A DNA stretch of 64,000 nucleotides, from assembly GCF_028769735.1 (NCBI RefSeq), contig NC_088171.1, positions 126,068,533-126,132,532 on the forward strand. The letters run 5' to 3'. This document shows positions 12,161-24,447 of the stretch, in pieces. Position numbers and translations under genes: made by a program. Every line of letters begins with the position of its first letter. The stretch's first letter is position 1. The DNA is from Zonotrichia leucophrys gambelii (taxonomy: Eukaryota > Chordata > Aves > Passeriformes > Passerellidae). The notes under the pieces were generated by a model. That model saw only the letters and a list, made by a program, of their open reading frames with translations, was not told the DNA's origin and searched no databases.

Positions 12161-14330
12161 CGTTGTTGTCTTGTTCCTTCTGGTACCATCTTCTTCCCAG
12201 CCTAATTCTTCCAGAGACACCACAAGGAAGCCCCTTTGCAGCAGACCTGAGCTCAACAGCAGTGCCAGGCATGAGCATGTTTCCTTGTCAAACTCAGAAG
12301 TGCAAATGTTTTCTGCTTTGTTTAGTAGACTGGAAACAAGTACCATTAGGTCCTTGCAGTGTCACTTCTGGATCTGGCCTTTGGGGCCTGGACAGCCTGA
12401 AGTTTGCAGATCAAGGGAGCATCCCTGACACAACAGTTTGACTGCATGGAATGTGTTGCCAACAGGCTTCACAGTGGGTTGCTGCCAGTACTTAGCATTC
12501 CCCATTGGAGCAGTTCACACCATTTCACTCTGGATTCTGAGCTGCCTTGCTACTCTAAGATGGACCAGCCACAGTCCCTGGGGAATCAGTAACCTTCTAA
12601 TTATATAGTTGTAGGACTCTTAACAATTTGTTTCAGATCTGTGGGATTGGAGAATTATTTCTCTGAAAACATTTTAAACCCTCATTCTATGAATACACAA
12701 AATAATTTCATCAAATACCATACGGCATATAAGAGTCGAGCACAGGTTAGTTTTACACTTTTTTTTTAAGTCCTTCTGTTCATGCCATTTGAGATGAGAG
12801 GTTTCAGCCTGTACTGTGAGATAATGCAATTTCTCAATATGAGCACGATTAAATAAGTGCATTACTGCATATAGCAACCTACTGCCTTGTTGTACTATAA
12901 TACACATTATTGTATAACCCACATTATAGTATATATGCCCAAACTCTAAGATAAAAATCTTTGGTTTCAGCCTCAGTGAATATGCTTCAGGTTTGGAATA
13001 AGGCTAATTTGAAGCAAATACCTACTCATCAACTATCACTGAAGCAGGCAATAGCTTGTCTTCACACTTCATCATAAGATTGATTGCCCAATACAAATTA
13101 CATGAGCCACCATGATAATAGACATGGCCAATGTCAACAATGAACAGGACTGATGCAGCAAGATGCAGCCAGAAGACCCTTTTGACAGAAAGGGAACATG
13201 TTCTTCTTCACAGCAGAACACCCCTCTTCCCAGGCTCAATAAGAACCTGCCTTGTGTGTATCCATGCTCTCGATACACACACCAAAGTCAATGCACATCC
13301 TCCTTCAGCAGTGGTGGAGGAGTAACACAGCTCAGTGCTCTTCCACTGCCAGTCCCTCATGGGGATGGTCCATTTCTTGCCATAAGAGTTGTAAGAGTGA
13401 AAGCTCTGTTTCCTACTCTGCTCCTTTGTAAATGGATTTATTCTCCCATGCTAGCATAGAGTTGCCATTTTCTCCTCTTGATCTTTTCTACATTATGTCC
13501 TAGCACAAACAGGGCAAGTGTACTTCTTTGGGCCACCTTCTAGCATAAAACACATGTTCTGATAATGCCAAAATAATGAGATCATTTATAAGGGCTGCAG
13601 CACTGTTTCCTTTGAAGCCAAAACATCTCCAAAGCAGTTACTCCTTCTTGGGTTAGACAATGGGAGCACATTAATAAACAAAAATGAAGAGTAAAGCAGT
13701 GCAATAAAGATTTGGAAACTTCAGCTAATAATTTATAAGTGATGCCTCTGTGTCCTTGGACGCAATCATAAAATGAAATATTTTCATATATTATCCATAG
13801 CTGGAAAAAGTACAAGAAATTGACAACTGAAATTGAACTGAAAGCTTTTGAAGCAACAAAACATGACACCTCTTGCAATGAGTTTTTGACTGGAATATAA
13901 CCCTGCATTCCTGGCTGCCCTAGCACTTATATTACCATTTACTCTTGCTGAGAAATACATACTGTAGGGGATCTATTTATTATCGTCAATACTATCACAA
14001 AAGAGTCTAGCAAAATAACACAGCAAGACTGTGACAGGTCTATCATATTTGAATTATTCTTTCACTATAGGCTGTTTTTCAGTAAAAAATACTTGGATTT
14101 ATGAAAATATTTTTGAGATGTTTTTCCTGAAATTACTATTACTGAGCAACACACCTTTCATGGATTCTTGCCAATAAGGCTTAGAATCCTGTGGTTTCTA
14201 GGATTCTGCATTTTTAACTAACAATGCTAATTTTAAAAGGTAAATCTCTGAAAATATTGACAAAAATGAGAGAGTGTAATTTCTACTAAACAGAAAAGAA
14301 AAAAAGAACATGTTTTGCTTGGGGGGATAA

Positions 14331-14501
<171 letters not shown>

Positions 14502-14964
14502 TAAAAGTCGTTTTTAGTGGAATTAATTAAATTAGAACTTTGTTACTAGTCAAGCAAGTCAGACCAAAGAGAATGGAAGTTTTCTGAAATTTTGGTACTT
14601 AATGGAGCCTGAAGCAAGGTAAATCAACTCTGAGGTAAACTACTGGCAGAATAGATTAATATTCTTCACAGAACATGCATCATCATTTAAGAGTTTTTAA
14701 TGGTGTAGTAGGAAAAAATAATCTTTCTAGTTGCTCTGGAAACCAAACATCACTAAAAAACAACTGAACAGAATTAGGCTGGATGTTTTTGACCATGGAA
14801 ATGCTTGTGCTAGGCACATTAAGTATTAACAGATGGTGTATATCAAAAATTATTGTCTGGGCAATAGGCAGGAGGTAATAGTCACAAGCTGATGCAAGAA
14901 AAAATTCTGTTTGATATAAGGAAAAGAGATGCACCTAAGCAGTACAGTGAGTTGACCAGAGAGA

Positions 14965-15115
14965 CCATACTGGCTCCATCCTTGGAAACATTCAAAACTC
15001 ATTGGGCTCATGGACCTATGGACCTGTGCTAAAATTTGAATTTGTCCCTGATTTGAAGAGGGGTTGGACTGGGAGAGCCCAGAGATACTTTCCAACCTCA
15101 GTTATTGAGTGAAGT
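14965..15115 (+). mobile_element. CR1 LINE 3' tail, sense orientation
   Basis: The plus strand reads ctccatccttggaaacattc, then ggggttggactgggagagcc and actttccaacctcagttatt, the sense 3' end of CR1. The copy is only about 150 bp and clearly old. Confidence 0.78.
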
Positions 15116-16895
15116 TTTGGCCTCTTAGTAAAACTGTTTGCAGCTCCAGTTTAGTTTTTTTCTAGCGTAAAAGCTTTGGTTTTAGTCAAACCTTGGGAAT
15201 GAAAAAATCCAAAACTACTTCATAATTTAATGAAGTCAGTGCATAATTAATTTTGTTAGATGAATGATCTCACCTGGCAGCACTTTGAAGTCATTCTGAG
15301 AGTTATAAGGTTGCATTTTCATCACAGCATATATAAAAAACAAACCCAGTTCTTATGCCTGTCTATGGGATTTTCTTTGCTATGTCCTTATAGATCACAT
15401 ATATGTTTTTACAGGAGCTTTGTATTAGTGAGTTGATTTTGTGAGAGTCAGCATGGACTCCTTATCTCATGAAAAACTCAATTTTTTTTTTCACCCCTCC
15501 ATTCTGTGATAAAACCTTTTTCTGAATTTTATGTGAAATGTGTGAAGGAAATTCTGCCTCAGAACCCACAACTGCTGGGCTGTCTGGACAGCAGTCAGTT
15601 ACATGAAGCCAAAAGCCCATCAGGACTCAAAGAGAATTCCATCAAGACTGTCTAAAACATTATTGGGAATTAGCAGTTGAGGGTTACAAACCTGACAAAG
15701 TCAAAATACGAATTTAGATATGGATGTCTCCTGTTCCCAAGTAACTTAAAAAAAAATATTGTTTGAAAAATGACCTACGTTTTCTTTACAATCATTTTCT
15801 AAGTTGACAGACAAGGACCAGTCCCCAGATGTTAGTTTATCTCACAAAGTTGAGGGCTTTTTTTCAAGTCTAAGGTAAATCATTAGTAGAGAGTGTGATT
15901 ATCTCTTTCAGATCTGTGCACAATATGTATTCATTAGGTTCTATTTTGTGCTTTATGCGAGTTTGATAAAAGTTGGTATAATTGGTGAAGACATAATTGC
16001 AAGGCACTTCATGGAATCACTTGTGCACTGAAATATTCCTGATTGTGCTACCATGGGGAGTTTTTATAAAAAATCCATTACTATGCAAAACAATCTGCAG
16101 ATCATTGTACTTTGATATTCAATTTTCAATTTTGCTAAAGGACTATAGTGGTCTCATTTAAATAGAAATCAGGTCAAAAAGAAGAATGTTGATTCGTGTT
16201 GAGTCACAGTCTTATGGTTTCTGAAGACATGCAATGAATATCGTCAGATATTAAAAGATGTTTTCAAAATATTGATGTTATAAAACATCAGGTGCAGAAC
16301 CCATCCCTCATATGCTTTGCCTCTCATTGGAGGGTGTGAAGAGAAAAACACCTTAAAGATACCAGTAAGAATGGAACTCCATTTAAGTTTCCTGAGCTGA
16401 TGAAGAGGGTTATGCAGTCTGGATTATTAGTCTGCAGATCCAAAAAGATTTGTGCAAACTACATCAGTAGCTGAACTATTTCATTTAGAGTGTCACATGG
16501 GAGATGATAAGATGATTTTGTTCCTTCTCTATGGTTTGGCAATGTTATTTCTTATTTTCCTCTGCCAGGAGGTGTGGCCTCACTAAGACTGGGATCAGAG
16601 AGAGGATTTGTTTCTCATTTGCACAAAGCAAAAATCAAACCATCATCTTGCTCTTTTGGTTTTCTAAGTTTGACTCAGTCTCCTGAGGAATAATTTTTAA
16701 TCCTAAAAGTTGTTACATCTGGAGGAATGTGATGTTACAGGCTGGACAAGCTCAGTGCATTATCGGTTACTGCTCCACAGCTGCATGAAAACTCTTCTTG
16801 CAGTAAAAGCTGATGTTCTGGCTTTTTCTATTATCAACTCCTAACCTTTCCAATAGGGGTAATATAGAAAATAGGATTTCCTGTACATAGGAAAA

Positions 16896-16925
16896 CTGTA
16901 GAAATAGCTACTGTAGAAATAGCTC
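16896..16925. repeat. 15-bp tandem duplication
   Basis: The 15-mer ctgtagaaatagcta occurs twice head to tail, with only the last base differing in the second copy. This is a simple recent-looking duplication in an intron with no coding consequence. Confidence 0.85.
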
Positions 16926-18139
16926 CTTTGTTTGCAAAATTCTGAATTAAGAAGCTAGGAATAAACTGTTCTGACATTAAAAAAAAAAAAAAAATAGAGA
17001 CTATTCTTCCTGTAATATTAGAGATTAGGCTCAAAGTTAGGTTCCTGAGTTTATCTTCTCAGAAGAGCCCAAAAGAGATGAGTACTGAGGTGGTATTTTA
17101 GCCTTCTCTGAAGAACCCAGTCTATGTTCTTATTAAGACAATTAAGTGACCTAATTTTTTAGCAAGTGCATCTTAGATGGTTTCCCATTTAAATGTATTG
17201 TCTCCCAATTCAACAATCTTGGTTTTAAAAGCCTTAACCAAAATTGATTCAGTTGTCATTGCCAGAACTGAGAGATCTCAGAAGTGGCTAAAGACAGGAA
17301 GTGGTAGGGCCAGATATAGAAGGCATAGGTGATTCAATCCATATTTCCTTATGCATAAAGCAAGTAAAACAATCACTTTTAACTAGCATGGGATTGTATG
17401 GAGCACCTTACCAATAGAAGATAAAGCTCCATGGGGTGAATCATCTGCTAATATATATGACTACAGTACTGTCAGAGCAGCTGTCTAAGATGACTTTGTA
17501 TTCTTTAAATCTAAGAACCTTTCTGAAGACATTAGGTGACTGAGGGAGGAAAGCTTAATTTTTCTGTTTCTCCAGTAAGAGAAGTTGAAAATGAAGGACA
17601 AAAGACAAATGAAGGCTAAAGAGATGAATGTAAATAGCAAAATAAATGTGCAAAGTCAAAAGGTAAAACAAATGTCTCGGTTTAAGACTATGGTAGAGAA
17701 AAATGCCATCAGATTTGAATAGTATGTGTAGCTGGTAATAACTTATGATAAAAAAAATAATAGAGCTTCAAAAATATAGAGCTTCAAGGCAACACTTAAT
17801 TCATTGGTTGTCCTACAACATAGGTAATGAACTACTAGTGTTACAGAGCAGTCAGTCTTACAAAGGAAGAAATATTTTGTTCTAGAAATTCTGTCATTGA
17901 TCACCCTCAGACTGAAAAGATATTACTTTTCTAGCTGCATGCAACCAATTCTCTGCCTTGATTCACTCTGAGTACATAAAGTGTTTCATATAAGTTCCTG
18001 ACATGCATAGAAATAAGACTCTGATCCCTCCAAACATTCTTCTAGCCAGTCTCTGTCATTCTTCCATCAATTTTTCTCTGGATTTCTGCTGTTTGGATGA
18101 AGTTCTTCAGCATATCTAGGAGTTTATCAATACCTAGTC

Positions 18140-18162
18140 ACAACAACAACAACAACAACACA
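18140..18162. repeat. (CAA)n microsatellite
   Basis: About seven uninterrupted caa/aac units lie in the intron upstream of the acidic-tail exon. This is a likely polymorphic simple repeat. Confidence 0.9.
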
Positions 18163-18824
18163 GCTACTCTCATGAATTCAACCAGAATAGATTCTTCAGG
18201 CCTCCATGGAAATGGCCTTTCTTTTTACCACTTTGCAGAAAATATAGGAAGCCAATATTTGGTTGATTGGAGGGGGACATTCTCCAGTTATTTCAGCACA
18301 TTATACCAATGATGAGTAACAGATACTTTACTCCATAAAAATATGTTTACTTGTCTAAAAGTATTTGTTGATTACCTGTATGACTGTTAAGATATATTCA
18401 CAGTAAATTAATACAAATTCTCACTCATTTATTGGCAATTGACAGCCTTCTGCTTCTCAGAGCATAGATATTTATGTACTTCTCATTGGCTGCTCATGAA
18501 TAAACATCTGGTGACTGTGCCAATTGAATTCCAAGGCAAAGTCAAGTACAGAAAATTGAAAAGCTGGATCTCCTGGCAAATCAAGCCTTCATCCACTGCA
18601 TGGCATACATGGGGTAGATGATCATATTGATATTGTGATTTATTTATGCACTAATTTTTAAAAGAAAAGTTTTCAATCATATTTGCCTGGTAAACATTAT
18701 CACAGAGAATTTTACAAATCTAGCACATCTGGAGATGGAAGCTTAGGTTTCTTCTGCAGAGCACTTTCCTTTGCCACCAATAGGAAAGGTTACTGAATCT
18801 CCACAGAGTATGTTTTCCTTACAG

Positions 18825-19003
18825 AAGCCCAAAAGAAACAAATGGAAGATAATGCTGATTTGATTCAAGAGGAATGCATATCAGAGAATGCAGATAACTC
18901 TACGGAAGAGCCAATTGAAGGAGGGCCAGATGCAGATGGGGATGGAGAAGATATGACTGATGGGATAGAGGAGGATTTTGATGAGGATGGCAGCAATGAG
19001 CTG
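18825..19003 (+). CDS. RALYL: RALYL internal exon (acidic tail)
   Basis: This 179-nt exon lies between ttttccttacag and gtaagg. Its first two bases complete a Glu codon (g|aa). It reads AQKKQMEDNADLIQEECIS, then a Glu/Asp-rich tail with STEEPIEGGPDADGDGEDM and TDGIEEDFDEDGSNEL, and ends in phase 0. The acidic tail is typical of hnRNP C/RALY proteins. DADGDGEDM appears about two residues longer than the human form as I recall it. Reading through the donor would add about 36 codons to a stop at 19109-19111. Confidence 0.96.
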
Positions 19004-21146
19004 GTAAGGAATAATCATGACCTGTCTGTCTATATGGTTCCTACAAGTAACCACAGAGAACCAACAGTCTGGATTAAGATAAGCTCAGAGCAGCACTGTG
19101 ATGTTCTGTAACTAGTGCCCAGACCTATACTCCTCATACACTATGATATCAATTAAGCATAGGAGCCTCTGAGGAGAAATAAAAAAATATATTTTACTGC
19201 ATTTGGTAATTTTAGAAAGGAAATAAAATGCAGTTTAAATTGGTTTACATTTATTATTTTATACATGTAAAAGTGTAGAGTGCTACTTTTTCATTTTCTC
19301 TTTTTCTTTAACCAGTGCTTTTCAAAATTAAATAGGATTCTAAAATAGTGAACTTTTTCATTATTAAACAAGTGCTTTCCATGGTCCTGAGTCTCCATGT
19401 GTGTACTCTGTGGGCTGTATTGGCAGAGACAAGTTTTTTTGATGGAAAGATTTTTCGTTGAGAAATGTTTGAGTTTTCCACTGCACCTTTCATGAAATAA
19501 AAGCATTTCATTTAGCACCATTACAATGCTAAACTCCTAAGTTCTTCTAGAGCAACATTAAGAAATATTTGGAAAGGAGATTTATACCTTTCTATGCATT
19601 CCTAATAGGAATGGAACAGTCACTGTGGTTTAGCCTCTATAATACTCTCCCTTCCATCCTGGCTTTCTTATTCTGCTTTGAGCTGAAAGAACTTTTGTTG
19701 CTCATTGTCATTGCTTGCATTTAAAAAATATTTAACCATGTGTGTACAGTAAAAATCTTTTAGTGAAGCAGCAGAAGTCAGTTAGCAAGCAGAATCAATA
19801 GCAAGTCTGGAGTAACAGCACATATGAATAACCAGCGGTTTGTGCTGCTTACTGCAAAAGGAATTTAAACCTACTTGTAATTTTTTCAGGTTTGTGTCCC
19901 GTTAGCCAGCCCAAGATTTGAATTGCTATACCCTGAGTAGCATTTTTCCCGGAAGAAGCTACTAAAACCTGAATTCCCTCATTTTTTCACATGCAATGGA
20001 GAACAGATGACATTATCCCTTTTTCTTAAAGAGACAGGTTCTCCTCTTTAGATACAAGGGATGTCTGTAAGAAAATACCACTCTGAATTTGTAGGGAGTT
20101 GAAATTTTGTAATTAAGAAATACTTGTAAATATAAACTCTCACTATGGCCAAGAGTGAGACCAACGGAAGTGATTTTAGCAATAGGGGTTTATTGCTAAA
20201 ATAAACCAGACCAGAGTTTAACAAGAATGGTGGTTTTTGTACTAATTAGGGACCATACTCCCCATTACAGACAACTAAGTGGGGATGTTAACATACAGTG
20301 CATTACACTCTGATTGCTCAGTGCTGTCATTTCACCATGTGGATTTGACATACTTAGCATATATCCACACTATATGACACAAAAAGCAGAAGAATATTTT
20401 CATCTATCAAAGGCCTCAGCAGGAAAGGCTCTATAAAGCAAGTAGCATAGGAAGAATTCATTAGCAGTGAAAGTCTGGAACTGGCACAGACACGTTTGCA
20501 CACTGCTGCTTCCAAGTTAAAAGGCCTTTCCAAGATTCATGTTATGGAATCAGTTGAAGCACAGTGCAGTGCAGACACAGCTCCAAAGACAGCTCAGAGG
20601 TCTGACACGCGTCTAAGGCAGGGTGGGGAACCAACTCCAGTTTCTCTGCCTGTCATCACTAAGTGCATGAGTGCTGGGAGGAGGCAGCTCCCTGCATGTG
20701 GAGAGTGCTGGCCTCTGCATTGCATCCTGGCATTATTGGCATCCCCCCATCCCAACATGATGGTAGCAATGAAAGGCCAAGGAACAGGACTTCTGTTCAT
20801 CCTCTCAGTCAGGGTCAGGTGCAGCCTGGTGCAATGCCAGGGCAGTGGAGCAAGTCAGCTTCATGCCTTCCACCTTCCCAAAGGCTGGGACCCTCTATCT
20901 GAGAAACTGACAGTACTGTAGACTTTAAAGCTTACAATTAAGATTGTCACTGATGTAAAGACCCTATCCCTTTCATCCTCCCTTGCCATTTCCATCAAGT
21001 TTTGGAAGAGGCTACTTCACCTTAGTTTTCCTGCCTGCTGCGATGTGATAATGACACTTTCCTCCTTTTGCAAAGCCTAGGGAGATTAGTGAATGCAAAG
21101 TTGCAATGGATAGGATAAAGGATTGCTCAGCAAAGGATTGCTTCAA

Positions 21147-21216
21147 AGAAATCTCAGGTGTTTTCCACAGAAAGGCAATTATAAATTGTGGAAAACACCC
21201 ATGCCCTGAGATTTCT
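21147..21216. repeat. 70-nt inverted repeat / hairpin
   Basis: The left arm agaaatctcagg + tgttttccac (21147-21168) pairs perfectly with the right arm gtggaaaaca + cctgagatttct (21188-21197 and 21205-21216). There is a 19-base loop and one 7-base bulge (cccatgc) on the right side, giving 22 perfectly paired bases. It could be a miRNA-like precursor, a tiny non-autonomous element or a chance duplication. Confidence 0.8.
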
Positions 21217-23042
21217 ATAAATTATGTATATTTCCTCTACAGTTTTTACCCAAAGATTCAGCAGTATCAGCCTGTAGTTATGATATGAAAATGGCAGTTT
21301 TTGATGCATATTGTTATTTCAACTGTTTTATACTGACATATATTTATGTAGATATACTGGCCAATTCCTACAAGATTTAGCTCCTACTCCAATCATTGAT
21401 AGCCCTGTTAAGGGAAAGACAGTAACAATACTACCAAATATACAGTGAATACCCCTGTAGATATACTTGGCAATTCAGGCTGCTTCTACCTATCCTGTGT
21501 CCTCTTATCTGAAATTGCCCTCTGTCTTTTGAAAAGTAAAATAGATATATAAGATTGTTATAAAGCAAGTCCTAAGAGATGTTGTTATTCTGTTTTATAA
21601 AACCTAAATTGTTTAGGAAAGAAAGCTGACTAAGAGCAAATATGTAATTTTGGAATGGAGACAGTTACAAATATTTTGAGAAAAAAAGAAAGGTTAAGAA
21701 TTAAACATATTAAATGTGACAACAGTAAGAAAAAACTTTCCACATAAGAAAAACGTTATTATTTTGTATAAAACAGTAACATTGGAGTGGAATTCAATAA
21801 AAATCCTCCGAAAGGCTTTTTTGAAATGAATTCTATAATGTTTTCCAAATATAGAGCTAAAGGAATTTAAGACAATGATTAAGAAAATATTTTCTCTCAC
21901 CATTAAGACCAGAGGAAATAGAAAAAATATTGAAATGGGCAAAGCTAATGCCCTGAAGTAATTTCAGCAGGAAAATTTAATTGTGAGTCCACTAGTATGA
22001 AAAATATTAATAGAGGGAAACAGGGAAATTACTTAAATTTAGATATTAACCTTAAGTGAGTTCTTCAGATTTATGTGTAAATCTTCTGCCTGGTCATTTC
22101 CCAAAACCTGCCACATGTTTGCAGAACAGAATTCTGTTCTCCAAATGCTGTCAATATAGGGAGGTATTCAAAAAGGTCACACCCACTGCCAGAGTCTAGG
22201 TGCCACAATGGAGCCTCTGAATCCGTATATGTGGGTCTCCATCTTTGCAGCAGAGGACTCAAAATTCTTTCTTTATTTCTAATTCTAATTTAAAAGGAAG
22301 TGACTACGCAGGATGTATGCTGTGTGTTTAGGTGGTAGGATCAGTTCTCTAAATTCACACTGTCTATTTGAAGGAACAGGTTACTGCACAGAACTGAGTG
22401 ATGGCAGCTGTCCACATGCCTGCTTTCAGCCTAGATCAAGTGTAAAAAAGACACAGTCTGAGTTAAGTCAGGCTTGGATTTAAGAACCCTTCAGTTGTCT
22501 GCCCAGCTGCACACACAAAACACCACACTCAACAGCTGCACACCTTCTTCCTCCACCATATAGAAGAGGATGTTGCTCAAGCTTGCATTGTAATTTTCAG
22601 TGACTAAAGACATGCCCAAAACCAGTCATTATGGCTCAGCTAAAGTGTGAAAAAATTTAACGCAGCAGTAACTTGATTGCCCACCTGAACTCCAATTCAA
22701 GACAGGATGCATTTAAGGCACTGCGGCAGTCATCAAATACCACCTCTTGAGAAATTCTCTTTTGTACTATTTGCCCAAAAGTGTCTCTCAGTAAATCTCT
22801 CCAGTGTTTCAGACACTCTGGATTGAAGGATCTCCTTAGAAAAATTCCCAAAGAATTTTGCTGCATTTCTATACTGAAGAGTTCTTTAAAAGGTGATCTC
22901 AGAAACATGATCCATCTACATATGAATATGTTAAAGAGTTGGCTTCAACTTGCTCAGTGAAGTGCACCATAAGCATTCATCCACATGCTCTCACACAGCC
23001 TCTCACTCCTGCCTGTACAAGGGCATGCATACTTTGTAGTTT

Positions 23043-23060
23043 TATATATATATATATATA
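23043..23060. repeat. (TA)9 microsatellite
   Basis: Nine uninterrupted ta units lie in the last RALYL intron. Confidence 0.9.
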
Positions 23061-24402
23061 ATTGTCACTGGTTTATTATGTAGCTCCTGAGCTTACTTTA
23101 CAATTCATGTCACTTAACTGACCATCAGAGCCAGTGAAAGTGATTGAAAACTTCAGGTCTATTTCCTTTGCTCCTTTTAGGTAAAAAAACAAGTAGTTGG
23201 TTATCCTGGGTTTTACTGGACCCACAATTCAGACTTTCATTCCCTTCCTAACACTGAACAGTTTCTAGTAGCAGTGAACTTAAAATTCCCGTGTTCCTTC
23301 CTAGTGCATTCCTTTCAATTTATACCATCCCTCAACAATGTTGTGACAAAGACAGCACACCCATCCCATTTTATGGAAAATGGGTTCTCATGAAGAAAGA
23401 TCTTCATATTTACTTAATTAAGTTCACACAAAAATCACAAACAGGTCACAAATTACCCAAACACAAATTTCCAGTGATATCAAGCAGGTCTTGTGTGTCT
23501 GCCATGGCTTTAAATTGTAAGTAGTGGGAAGGAAAACAAACAACCTTTTCTTACCCCTGTGGCTGTACAGGGGGAAACAGAAAAGTGACCTTTACAGCCC
23601 AGTCCAACACGTTACTATATTTGAGCAGCAGCTTGTCCTCAGTCCCTCAATAACAAGTCCCTTCTTAATAGAAATGGCATTAATATTGTGCGGCCTGGCT
23701 GAAAGATTGAAGGAAGAAAATTTCTGAATTAGCATGCTTGATGGATCCCTAATTCTGCTGATTTAGCACATGGACAACCCAGTGCAGACCCAGAACATTT
23801 CATATATCTTCTCTGAATTGGTTTCAAAGGGTGTTGATTGATCATTGAGGAAGCACTGATCAAATCATTGCAGCCCCCTTGTAAATAAATCAGGTAGCTA
23901 TAAGTTACTTCACTGAAAGCCTGAAGTATTACAGATTTGGAAAAAAAACACAAAACACTTTATTTATTTACCATTAGCCAATGGTTAATAAAATACCAAC
24001 AAAATAATTAACTGTAATAAATCATACACAAGCACTCATATATGTATTACATTGCCTGAGAATAATGGTTCCTATCAAACTGTCAGCCTTTCATAGTAAA
24101 TAACTATAATAGGAATAGCATGGTAGTGGTCCAGTAGTTGAGCATTCAGTACAGCAAACTGTTTTCTGGTAGAGTATGTGATGCAAATACAGTAGATTTA
24201 TGGTGTCATAACTCAGATCAGACAGTGGTTAGTGCTTGGTTGGAATTTGAAGGATATATTCACAATCACAGCATTGTTTTTATGCTGGTGTAGCTGTGCT
24301 AAAAGTAATGAAGCCAGACAAGCATTATTAGATGGGAGTTCCACAATAATGAGTCAACTTTAATGAGATGTCTTAAGAGGCATTTTTATTAAATTATTTC
24401 AG

Positions 24403-24447
24403 AACCAAAGATACAGATACTACAAAAGGCCCAGTTCGGGTTACAAG
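24403..24447 (+). other. Candidate RALYL cassette exon, 45 nt
   Basis: A 45-base open stretch is preceded by ttaaattatttcag and followed by the donor AAG|GTAAAT. It lies in the last intron, which is phase 0 at both ends, and it is exactly 15 codons with no stop in that phase. It would insert NQRYRYYKRPSSGYK between the acidic tail and FLQIK. The peptide is rich in Tyr, Arg and Lys, unlike the acidic tail. I know of no such RALYL isoform; this is an inference from splice-site grammar and may be chance. Confidence 0.3.

Noticed and set aside
12007..12441. 144-codon open frame, with overlapping frames on both strands
   Set aside because: Its first part lies inside an antisense CR1 copy and the rest has no recognisable domain. 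It is explained by repeat composition.
20496..20921. 141-codon open frame in a GC-richer patch
   Set aside because: It starts at TTG, competes with long frames in other phases, and has no recognisable motif.
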